Both the position numbers and the translations under genes were made by a program. From positions 1 through 64,000 of the forward strand of contig JAPKZK010000149.1 of NCBI GenBank assembly GCA_026393835.1: a stretch of DNA of 64,000 nucleotides, in the 5' to 3' direction. Position 1 is the first letter of the stretch. Every line of letters starts with the position of its first letter. The stretch is from Candidatus Aminicenantota bacterium. GTDB lineage: Bacteria > Acidobacteriota > Aminicenantia > UBA2199. Positions 6,683 to 14,582 of this stretch are shown piece after piece. Below the pieces are notes generated by a model. That model did not search any database. It worked only from the letters and a program-made list of their open reading frames with translations, and had not been told where the DNA came from.

Positions 6683-8461
6683 TCATTGTTTTTCTTGCTT
6701 CCGAACTTGAGCAAGTAAAAGAATAGCGTGCAAAACTCGATCTGCAATGTCACTTGTAATGTGTTGAGGTGGGATAAATCCATGGCAAATTGAATTTCTT
6801 ATATTCCAACCCCGCGGGTCTGTAAAGAGAATTCTTAAATAAAATGATATGTCTTCATTAAAAACGTTTGATAGTATTGTATCTCGTAGAATTTCATCAA
6901 ATGTCTTAAAATCCATCCTACCATTTCGACCGAATTTATATATCGCTCCACCGCCCACTTCAATAAGATTACGAAAGGCAGCTTCAATTTGGGGAATGAG
7001 AAGATGGACCGCAGGAATAAAATCATTTTCCAAATAAAATTTAATCCCCTTTTCAATAATCGTCTTCTTATCTTCCTCGAAAACCGCAGAACAATACAAA
7101 TACTTGACTAAATCTTCGGAAGTTGGAGAAAACTTTTTTTTGAAGCCTTCCAAGACTTCTTGAAGATAAAAATTTTCAATAGACATATTCTGAGACATTT
7201 GTTGTATTACATGGCCTTCAAGGTCATTTTCAATTGGACCGATTTGGGCAACAGAACGTCCGTTTTGGTCTCGACGAACAGTTGGAAACAGGTGTGGGAA
7301 AACAAATTCTCTTGAAAGTTCCTTAACTTGATTTTCAACTTTATCTCGTTTAGGAACAAAATAAAAAGCAATCTTGCTTAAGATATGCTCTAGATTCCCT
7401 TTCAACATTTCTGAAACAAATTTTTCTAATTTGTCTTTTGGGATTTCGAATTTAAGAGATATTTGCTTGAGGTCTATGCCACTTCTCTTGTCAATTTTTC
7501 TCAAAACAATCAAAACTGAATCCGCTTCTTTCTTCAAACCAAAATTTAGATATACTGAATGTACCGTTTGCAGCCAAGCAGAGCCAACTAATGGCGATTT
7601 TGTTTCTGCTTCCTTTAGAAAACTATTCCCATACTTCAATAATACTTCCCGGACCTTTTCATTTTGATTCAACCTACGGAAATGTTCCGCTAAACGTATA
7701 GCAGCAGCTTCAGCAGCAAAAGGATGAAGCTTTTCCGAATTGGAAACACGATTCAGTCTTTCTTCCAGGTCTGATATAATTTTGTTTTTTTGTTCTTCCG
7801 TTAGAGGAATTTTCTTCTTATTAATAAGAAAATCGAATGAAAATCCCCAAAGTCCCGGTTTATCATCTTCCGCGATCAAGTCCTCAAAAGAGATTATCCC
7901 ATTCGCAACTTTTTTTACCCGAATAGTATCATTCAAACTTATTGATAATGATAACGCCCACTCAAGCTTATCTATAACCGAGATATCATAAGTGTGAAAT
8001 CTATGAAAAGCAATGTCCATTGTTGTATCTATTACAATTCGAGCCATTTCTGGGTTGGGATTCTCATTAGTTATGATCTTTGAGAAATCCCAAACCAATC
8101 CTGCATAACGCGATTTGAATATTGGATGTTTAGCTTCAATAGCTCTTTTTGACCAGTAAACTAGTATCTCTTTTGTAACAAGTTTAATGCTAGGATCTTC
8201 CCGCATTTGCCCTGATTCATTTGGATATACCCATATGGGGCAAAAAAATGTTCCCCACCCTGTTTTTTCGTCCTTATAATTTTCAGCGAATGAAAAGGCT
8301 AATATTTCAGCATTTAGTTCATCGGTGATTTTTACTCCATCTGTATCGAACTCATTTTTTATTTTGATTAATGAGCCTTGAATTTCGTCTTCATTAATGG
8401 GTTCCGTTTGTTTATCAAAGCCATTTAAAATTTCATTTAATCTTGAATTTGGATCAATCAT
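6683..8461 (-). CDS. DUF4209 domain protein with HEPN-type R-x4-H motif
   Basis: 592 residues, helical throughout, no signal peptide. The C-terminal 120 residues match DUF4209: LLIPQIEAAFRNLIEVGG, a spacer, then DPRGWNIRNSICHGFI. The RNSICH segment is an R-x4-H signature of HEPN-superfamily ribonuclease-like domains, to which DUF4209 is related. Such proteins occur in defence islands; a role in phage resistance or RNA cleavage is inference. The gene is much AT-richer than its neighbours, sits alone, and is bordered by debris on both sides, which supports horizontal acquisition. GGGGA precedes the ATG. Confidence 0.7.
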   Translation of the reverse strand: MIDPNSRLNEILNGFDKQTEPINEDEIQGSLIKIKNEFDTDGVKITDELNAEILAFSFAENYKDEKTGWGTFFCPIWVYPNESGQMREDPSIKLVTKEILVYWSKRAIEAKHPIFKSRYAGLVWDFSKIITNENPNPEMARIVIDTTMDIAFHRFHTYDISVIDKLEWALSLSISLNDTIRVKKVANGIISFEDLIAEDDKPGLWGFSFDFLINKKKIPLTEEQKNKIISDLEERLNRVSNSEKLHPFAAEAAAIRLAEHFRRLNQNEKVREVLLKYGNSFLKEAETKSPLVGSAWLQTVHSVYLNFGLKKEADSVLIVLRKIDKRSGIDLKQISLKFEIPKDKLEKFVSEMLKGNLEHILSKIAFYFVPKRDKVENQVKELSREFVFPHLFPTVRRDQNGRSVAQIGPIENDLEGHVIQQMSQNMSIENFYLQEVLEGFKKKFSPTSEDLVKYLYCSAVFEEDKKTIIEKGIKFYLENDFIPAVHLLIPQIEAAFRNLIEVGGGAIYKFGRNGRMDFKTFDEILRDTILSNVFNEDISFYLRILFTDPRGWNIRNSICHGFIPPQHITSDIADRVLHAILLLAQVRKQEKQ

Positions 8462-9119
8462 AATTATTTCCCCTAAGTTTAAGAATCACTCATATCATTG
8501 TTCTTGTTCATAATATCCATAGTATCATAAATCCCAGAATTGTCAATGGAACGTTAAACGGTTCTGACGTCCTTCCTTCCTTATCATCCGCATAATCCGC
8601 ATCTCTGCTTGCTTACCTTATAAAAACCTCTTTTTAAGTTTTCAGGATGTTTTTTGAGAGGTCAAAAAAACTAGCATACATCTCCTGTACCGGGTATCTC
8701 AGGAATTCCCTCTTTGAAAATCAGGGAAAGGGGGCGGCATGCTCCAAAGAGTGGGTGTTGCTGCCAGCCCATGGAAAATCTGAGCATTCTGAGGTGAAGC
8801 TATGAAGTTGAAGGAAAGATATTTCTTGCATGTCCCTTTTCCTTTGTTCAATCAGTTTCCAAACCCCTTGGTTTTCAAGGACCAAAAGTTTTTTAGGGGT
8901 CAAGGGGGCGATTTTTCAAAACAGAGATACGGGGGGCTCTTTTCGAGAAAGCCGCCCCCCCTCCACCCCCTACAAAAGCTTTTTATATACCATAGTTTCC
9001 GAGCCTGACGCTGTTTCTGAAGTTAAACCTTCCGGTACAGTCCAACTAATAGGCCCCCCGCGCCGCGGGGACCTCGCAGAGGGGTTGACAATACCTGCCA
9101 ATCCAAATAGAATATTACT
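8462..9119. other. 650-bp intergenic region with repeat copy and GC-rich segments
   Basis: No convincing gene. It holds the third copy of the 28-bp repeat (8818-8845) and stretches with C/G runs such as GCCGCCCCCCCTCCACCCCC at about 8950-8970, similar in style to sequence after the multiheme cytochrome gene (40560-40620). The segment 8720-8800 has some coding texture on the minus strand but no start or known motif. The promoter of the glmU-like gene should lie near 9050-9115; no clear Shine-Dalgarno is visible there. Confidence 0.4.
8818..8845 (+). repeat. 28-bp dispersed repeat, copy 3
   Basis: GATATTTCTTGCATGTCCCT followed by TTTCCTTT; same orientation as the copies at 4737 and 6460. Confidence 0.55.
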
Positions 9120-10109
9120 ATGAAGAAAGAAATCAAAGCAGTTGTGTTGGCCGCCGGGAAATCGAAACGCATGAAATCTACCTCCAGCAAAGTGGTCCAC
9201 AAAATCCTGGGCAAGGAGATCATCCATTTCCTGCTGGACAGCCTGGTGGAATCCGGTATCCGTGAGACCGACATCATCATCGTGGCCGGCCAGAACCTGG
9301 AAGAATTAAAAAGGGTGGTTCACAGGAACGTTCACTACGCAGTGCAGGAAAATCAATTAGGCACCGCCGATGCCCTGTTAAGCGCCAGGGAATTTATCCG
9401 TGACTTTGACGGCGACCTGCTGGTAACCGTGGGGGACAACCCCTATATCACGGCAGCGGAATTGAAAAAATTGATTGCCCGCCACCGGGAAATCGATTCG
9501 CAGTGTACGTTTATTTCAGCGGTTTTTCCTTTTACCCCGCCGCCCTATGGACGGGTTATCCGCGATGAGAAAAACGCGGTTACGGGCGTGGTGGAGGAGT
9601 TAGACGCGTCGCCGGAACAATTGAAAATATGGGAAGTCAACTCCTCTATCTATATGTTCGATAATAAGGTGGTGTTCCCACTGTTGTTTAAAATCGACAA
9701 TAGCAACCGGAAAGGCGAATATTATTTGACGGATATTATTAAACTCTTAAAAGAAAGAAATTATACCATCGACGCCGTTAAGACGGAGGATTATTTTATT
9801 TCCATCGGCATCAACAACCGCTGGGAATTGCAAGAAGCCCAGGAGCGTTTCAACCGGGCCCGGCTGGAAGAACTGGCCCTGGAAAAAGGCGTCACCATTC
9901 TACAACCGGCAACGGTCACTATCGAGTATGACGTCGAAATCGGTATGGATACGGTCATCTACCCTTCCACTTACATTGCTTCGGGTACAAAGATCGGCGC
10001 CAATTGCCGGATCGGACCTTTTGTATACTTAAGCAACGTGGAAATTAAAGATAATGAAGAAATTCGTTTTGAAAAACAGCCCACGAATTACACGAATTAC
10101 ACGAAATAA
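9120..10109 (+). CDS. glmU: GlmU-like UDP-HexNAc pyrophosphorylase lacking most of the acetyltransferase domain
   Basis: 329 residues. The N-terminal nucleotidyltransferase domain is complete: VVLAAGKSKRMKS, QLGTADAL, VGDNPYI, PYGRVIRDE, EVNSSIYMFD and GEYYLTDII are GlmU landmarks. The left-handed beta-helix has only about two hexapeptide turns (VTIEYDVEIGMDTVIYPSTY...IGANCRIGPFVYL) before it ends in NEEIRFEKQPTNYTNYTK. Normal GlmU is about 450 residues. The last codons and the stop are supplied by a copy of the genome repeat CACGAATTACACGAATTACACG. The protein should still make a UDP-sugar, but the acetyl-CoA site is absent. A galactokinase-like gene follows 20 bp later. No good Shine-Dalgarno before the ATG. 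Confidence 0.82.
   Translation: MKKEIKAVVLAAGKSKRMKSTSSKVVHKILGKEIIHFLLDSLVESGIRETDIIIVAGQNLEELKRVVHRNVHYAVQENQLGTADALLSAREFIRDFDGDLLVTVGDNPYITAAELKKLIARHREIDSQCTFISAVFPFTPPPYGRVIRDEKNAVTGVVEELDASPEQLKIWEVNSSIYMFDNKVVFPLLFKIDNSNRKGEYYLTDIIKLLKERNYTIDAVKTEDYFISIGINNRWELQEAQERFNRARLEELALEKGVTILQPATVTIEYDVEIGMDTVIYPSTYIASGTKIGANCRIGPFVYLSNVEIKDNEEIRFEKQPTNYTNYTK
10081..10107 (+). repeat. CACGAATTACACGAATT repeat inside the 3' end of the glmU-like gene
   Basis: Three tandem ACGAATTAC units. The same element, in either orientation, occurs in intergenic DNA at about 12240-12266, 21838-21866, 37692-37722, 40726-40760 and 51470-51487. Confidence 0.8.
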
Positions 10110-10129
10110 AATGAGGAGAAAATAAGAGG

Positions 10130-11221
10130 ATGAAGATTAAAAGTTCAGCACCGGGCAGAATTTGTTTGTTCGGCGAACACCAGGACTACCTGGGGTTCCC
10201 GGTTATTGCAGCGGCCATCGATTTGCGGGTTACCATCGAGGGCGACGTTTCCGAAGGAGATCTCCTCCACCTGGACCTGCCGGATTTAAATAAGACGCTG
10301 GAGTTCCATTCAACCCGCTTCCATTATACCACCTCTAAAGATTACCTGAAAAGCGCGGTTAATGTAATAAAGAAAATGGGCCTGTATACGCCGAAAACCA
10401 TACATGCGGTAGTTAAAGGGAATGTGCCTATCCAGGCGGGGACGTCGTCGTCGGCGGCCCTATCCGTGGCCTGGACAGGTTTCTTACTAAAAGCATCGGA
10501 ACACGATGTTGCCGCTTTCTTTGAAGACCCCTCTATGATTGCCGAATTGGCCTACCAGGCCGAAGTCCAGGAATTCAACGAAAGCGGCGGTCGGATGGAT
10601 CAATATACGTCGGCGCTCGGCGGGATCGTATACCTGGATTTTCGCGGGGAAATGACGGCAACGCCCCTGCCCATGGCGCTTAAGGAATTTGTCCTGGGCG
10701 ATTCGCGCGTGGCCAAGGATACCCAGAAGACGTTAAAGCGCGTCCGGACTGCCCAGGAACAGGGGTTCCGGGAGTTGGAAAATTATATGACTTTCGAAGA
10801 TAATTTTCATGTGTCCGCGGCGGAGGCCGAACCTTTTCTTGCTAAAATCCCGCCGGATACGCGACCTTATTTGAGGGCGGCATTGATGAACCACCGGATC
10901 ACGGATGAGGCAAAGGCTGAACTCTCAAAAAAATCCCCGGATATTGGGCGAATTGCCGATTTGATGAACATCCACCACGGATACCTGCGGGATGACCTGG
11001 GGGTTTCCCACCCGAAAATTGATCATATGATCGAAAAGTCCCTGGCCGCCGGAGCGCTGGGCGCCAAGATCAACGGGTCGGGCGAAGGGGGCTGTATGTT
11101 TGCCTTTTGCCCGGGAAAACAAGAAGCAGTGGTCGAAGCTATTCGCGAAGCCGGCGGCGTCCCTTATATCATCAACATTGGCAAAGGACTGGAAACGGTT
11201 ATCTCAGACATGGGAAAATAG
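10130..11221 (+). CDS. galactokinase-like GHMP sugar kinase
   Basis: 363 residues, cytosolic. Begins KIKSSAPGRICLFGEHQDYLG, the galactokinase-type sugar-binding signature; the ATP-binding GHMP motif is VPIQAGTSSSAALSVAW (about residues 100-116); GGRMDQYTSALGG carries the catalytic Asp region; and the C-terminal motif is AKINGSGEGGCMFAF. This layout fits galactokinase or a close relative acting on another sugar. It follows the truncated GlmU-like gene by 20 bp, so the pair may phosphorylate a sugar and activate it as a nucleotide-sugar. AGAGG is close to the ATG. The exact substrate is not decided by the sequence. Confidence 0.85.
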   Translation: MKIKSSAPGRICLFGEHQDYLGFPVIAAAIDLRVTIEGDVSEGDLLHLDLPDLNKTLEFHSTRFHYTTSKDYLKSAVNVIKKMGLYTPKTIHAVVKGNVPIQAGTSSSAALSVAWTGFLLKASEHDVAAFFEDPSMIAELAYQAEVQEFNESGGRMDQYTSALGGIVYLDFRGEMTATPLPMALKEFVLGDSRVAKDTQKTLKRVRTAQEQGFRELENYMTFEDNFHVSAAEAEPFLAKIPPDTRPYLRAALMNHRITDEAKAELSKKSPDIGRIADLMNIHHGYLRDDLGVSHPKIDHMIEKSLAAGALGAKINGSGEGGCMFAFCPGKQEAVVEAIREAGGVPYIINIGKGLETVISDMGK

Positions 11222-11263
11222 GGATAATTGTTAATTGTCAATGGTTAATGAGGAATAGCGATA

Positions 11264-12133
11264 ATGGATTTAAGGAATATTAAACTGGAAGAGATACGGG
11301 CCGTGGATAAATTCTTGCTGTCGTTCCCGTTAAAACCGGGGCTTTACCATGAATTGAAGGAAAAATTGGCCGGCCTGCCGGTCATTATTATTAATAACGC
11401 CAATGAAATTGTTTTCGGCGTCGATTACTATCATTTTTTGATTTCGCATGGCGCGGGCTATGCAGGTGTCCTACAAATGGATATCCCGGATAAAGGGGCG
11501 TTGTTTTTGAACTATAATCTGAAAGCCAAACTCACAGGGCTTAATCTTTATGAGAAGTTGGTGGTTATAAAAAAACTGTCGCAATTGGAACCACCCGTCG
11601 AAGCCCGGGAGATTTACCGGCAAATTGAGTTGGATATTCACCTGGACAGCGAGCTGATGGAAAAACTGGATATACTACTAAGTACGACTTTTCGCGGCTG
11701 CCTGGTGGAAGAGTCCATCGGTTTGAAAACAGCGCTGCTGATTTGTCGATTGGCGCCGGGGGACCGGGAGGTCCTGTTGGAGCTTTTTGCGGGAATTCCT
11801 TTTTCCAGCAGCCACCAATTAAAGATATTGGAGATGGTAGAGGAAATATTGTTCAGGGATAAGTGTTCGCTGGCGGAAGTTTTTGAGAAGTTGCAGATAG
11901 GGCATCGCCTGGAAATGGAAAAACCGCAGAAATCGATTATCGATGTATTGTTTATGCACCGGAATCCTGCTTACATGGAAGAAGAAACCCGCTGGGAAGA
12001 GGAGATGAAAAGATTCGATCTGCCGGGGAATGTCAAAGTGACGCATTATCCTTTTTTTGAGAAGAAAGAGGTTGAGGTGACGATTCGATTGGCGGATGTA
12101 GGGGCTTTTAAGGAGTTGTTAGAGAAGTTGTGA
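11264..12133 (+). CDS. uncharacterised protein with weak ParB-like N-terminal region
   Basis: 289 residues with no signal peptide or membrane segment. Residues about 30-75 (LAGLPVIIINNANEIVFGVDYYHFLISHGAGY) have the pattern of a ParB/sulfiredoxin-type fold, where a value is followed by a dG-type turn and a helix; the remainder is helical, and the C-terminus returns to beta strands. I know no named family for the whole. It lies 42 bp downstream of the sugar kinase on the same strand and may share its transcript. AGGA lies about 10 bases before the ATG. Confidence 0.6.
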   Translation: MDLRNIKLEEIRAVDKFLLSFPLKPGLYHELKEKLAGLPVIIINNANEIVFGVDYYHFLISHGAGYAGVLQMDIPDKGALFLNYNLKAKLTGLNLYEKLVVIKKLSQLEPPVEAREIYRQIELDIHLDSELMEKLDILLSTTFRGCLVEESIGLKTALLICRLAPGDREVLLELFAGIPFSSSHQLKILEMVEEILFRDKCSLAEVFEKLQIGHRLEMEKPQKSIIDVLFMHRNPAYMEEETRWEEEMKRFDLPGNVKVTHYPFFEKKEVEVTIRLADVGAFKELLEKL

Positions 12134-12163
12134 ATCAGGGGTCAGGGGGCAGGGTTATTTGAA

Positions 12164-12270
<107 letters not shown>

Positions 12271-12274
12271 AAAT

Positions 12275-13366
12275 TCATTTTTTTATGAAGAAATAAACTT
12301 CGGCAAAAGCAGGTAATGTTTTCACTGCCCGGTTAAACTCTTTCCGGGAATTTAACACCCCCACATAATAATCCAATTGAAAAAGATTCGGTCTAAACGC
12401 GCCGCCCGTGTCCGCCAGGACACCCAACATCATTTTTAGTTTTCCGCTTCCAGGCTCATTATAAAGAACTCCCATGACTTTCCCCAGTCCCAGGCTATAA
12501 ACATCCCCGGCAAAAGCAGCGCCGGCAAAAATAGGCGCTTGCGAACCGATACCCAATCCATGCCCACGCGGCTGCCGCACCAGGCCGAAATACCAATACC
12601 GCTGCTGGGTATGATGATTTTTAATGGTTGGATCAAAGGGGATATCGTTCCCACGGTCCACGTTAAAAAATTGTTTTTCTCCCCCGGGCAGTTTTACACA
12701 AATCGTTCCCTCCATCAAAGCCTCTTCCAGCCCCCGGCGGGTCACCCAGACCAATGGTTCCGCGCCGCCTTGATCGTAAACGCCGGCCAACACCTGCCGC
12801 TTCGTATAGCGAAACCGGCAAAGGCGGTCCTTGTGTTTCTCCGTTTCTTGCAGGGACATCCCCTTTTCGTCATTGGGTAAACCGTAAAGGGCATACTTGA
12901 AAACCGTATTTTTTTTAAGAGAACCTTGAATAGTAAACACCGCATACTTCGTAATCTTGATCATTTCGTGGGGTGGGGAAGCCGGAGGCGGATGCGGCAG
13001 CCATTGGAAAAACCGGAAATGTTTTTTCAAGAATTGCGGGTCTGCCAGGCGGAGCCCGCTTTTGTTTCTTATATCTTCGGCGACAGTATCCATGAGAAAA
13101 CGCAACGTCGCTTCCACGACCGAGAGAGATATCCCAATTTGGGAGAAGAGACCCGCATTAACCGCATCAGGGTCCTGGTTTTTATATTTTTCAAAATAAA
13201 CCAATACCGCGTCGATTTGTTGAACCAGGGCTTCGGGGTTTATGGTAATGGAGATACCGGTCAGCGGCGGCTGGATTTCTTTGAAAAAAGTTTCCTGCTG
13301 GGCCGGGGCCGGCAGGGGCGCAAAAAACCACAAAGAAAAGATAATAGTGACGGCAATCATTTTCAT
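12275..13366 (-). CDS. secreted MltA/3D-domain-like protein (putative peptidoglycan-active)
   Basis: 363 residues with a signal peptide (MKMIAVTIIFSLWFFAPLPAPAQ, cleavage likely after the AQ). The C-terminal part LGIGSQAPIFAGAAFAGDVY, then GVLADTGGAFRPNLFQLDYYVG, resembles the 3D double-psi barrel of MltA lytic transglycosylases, including the D-T-G-G-A block and a second Asp downstream. The region before it (about residues 100-230) could correspond to the MltA substrate domain but is divergent. If correct, it would cleave murein glycan strands in the periplasm. The assignment rests on the 3D-like motif only. Confidence 0.5.
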   Translation of the reverse strand: MKMIAVTIIFSLWFFAPLPAPAQQETFFKEIQPPLTGISITINPEALVQQIDAVLVYFEKYKNQDPDAVNAGLFSQIGISLSVVEATLRFLMDTVAEDIRNKSGLRLADPQFLKKHFRFFQWLPHPPPASPPHEMIKITKYAVFTIQGSLKKNTVFKYALYGLPNDEKGMSLQETEKHKDRLCRFRYTKRQVLAGVYDQGGAEPLVWVTRRGLEEALMEGTICVKLPGGEKQFFNVDRGNDIPFDPTIKNHHTQQRYWYFGLVRQPRGHGLGIGSQAPIFAGAAFAGDVYSLGLGKVMGVLYNEPGSGKLKMMLGVLADTGGAFRPNLFQLDYYVGVLNSRKEFNRAVKTLPAFAEVYFFIKK

Positions 13367-13616
13367 GAACCCATTTTAGCAGAAAAAGAATTACTTAACC
13401 ACTCCAAACCAAATTCCCCACCGACTAAAAAAGGGAAAAGGCGCTTTCCGACTATGCCTTAAAATTAAAACTCAGAACTCATGGTTATTGTGGTAATGGA
13501 AGAAAATTTTCTATAAGCTTGACTTTTCTCCGTGAAATATTTAAAATTTAATTTAGCCCGTGTGAATCAATGGATTAGTGGAAAAAAAATGAAAAGAGAA
13601 AGCAGTCGAGTAGACG

Positions 13617-14546
13617 ATGGATGGCGAAAAGATAGGTAGAGATGAGTTCTTACAACTTCCGGCAGAGCAGGTCCGCCGTTGGGTCCTGCAAAAGAATAAA
13701 CCTCATACCGGGATTTTTGTGGCCGATGGAAACCGCCGCCTGGTAATGACCCAAACCGGTTTAACCACCGCTTCAAAGGACTTCTACCCCGCCTACCTGG
13801 AAATTGTAACTGGATTCTTTATGAAAAACCTGGCTGTTTTTTTTGATCACGGCTTAAATACCTTGCTTTTTCCTTTATTCGGAACGTCTCTCCTGGACCG
13901 CTGCGACAGCTACCGCCAGGTTGTGATGCCGGGATTGATTCGCCTGCTATTTCAAAACGAAAAATGGCTCTGCTTTTACAGGGAAAACGCTGTCCGGGTC
14001 AAAACCTATGGCAATATGGAGATACTCAACCGGGAATTTCCCGGCCTGGGGTTGGCCGATATTGTCCGGCAAACCGAAATCCAAACTTCAAGTAATGAGA
14101 AGCATACTCTTTTTTACGGATTTTTCTCCAGTGTGATCCCGGGTATTGCTCTTATCCGTGAAGCCCACCGGCTAATGGAGTCGCAAAACCGTGAACTCAC
14201 CCAGGCGGAATGGACGCGATTATATTACGGCGAACCGGCGGCGCCGGCGGATTTTTTTATTACCTCAACCTGCATCGGTTATTTAGGGGCGCTGCCCCCC
14301 TGGGGGTACGGGAAAAATACGCAAGTGTACACCTTGCCGGTCCCGGGGATTTTAGGTCTTAACGAAAGAACCTATCGAGATATTTTGTATGACCTGTTGT
14401 TTTTAAGGCAGACCTCCCCGGCAGACAAAATGGATGGTATCGAGGCTAAGGATATCGAATATCTAAAAAACTTTTACCGGGAAAATCGCGACAGGGTTGT
14501 CGGAACCGGCAAAAAGGTAGGCAAATGTTGGCTGCCCAACACTTAA
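13617..14546 (+). CDS. Rv3378c-like terpenoid synthase/transferase with cis-prenyltransferase fold
   Basis: 309 residues. The N-terminal HTGIFVADGNRRLV carries the catalytic-type Asp37 in a D-G-N-R-R context shared with undecaprenyl diphosphate synthases. The rest matches what I recall of Mycobacterium tuberculosis Rv3378c (tuberculosinyl adenosine transferase/diterpene synthase) rather than UppS: FDHGLNTLLFPLFGTSLLDR, QTSSNEKHTLFYGFF, YRDILYDLLFLRQ, and RENRDRVVGTGKKVGKCW at the end. That family acts on linear or cyclised prenyl diphosphates. It leads an apparent operon with two ATPases and a Ser/Thr kinase (36-bp gap to the next gene). No dedicated terpene cyclase partner is visible here. 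Substrate unknown. Confidence 0.72.
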   Translation: MDGEKIGRDEFLQLPAEQVRRWVLQKNKPHTGIFVADGNRRLVMTQTGLTTASKDFYPAYLEIVTGFFMKNLAVFFDHGLNTLLFPLFGTSLLDRCDSYRQVVMPGLIRLLFQNEKWLCFYRENAVRVKTYGNMEILNREFPGLGLADIVRQTEIQTSSNEKHTLFYGFFSSVIPGIALIREAHRLMESQNRELTQAEWTRLYYGEPAAPADFFITSTCIGYLGALPPWGYGKNTQVYTLPVPGILGLNERTYRDILYDLLFLRQTSPADKMDGIEAKDIEYLKNFYRENRDRVVGTGKKVGKCWLPNT

Positions 14547-14582
14547 AAAATAGGACAAATGGCTGCGAGGAAAATACGATAA

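Noticed and set aside
8802..9123. Small plus-strand frames before the glmU-like gene
   Set aside because: They cover the 28-bp repeat and C/G-run debris, have no ribosome site and show no conserved motif.
13617..14546. Undecaprenyl diphosphate synthase (uppS)
   Set aside because: The DGNRR motif fits, but the rest follows Rv3378c-type proteins better and UppS-specific blocks such as the YAFS-ENW motif are absent.
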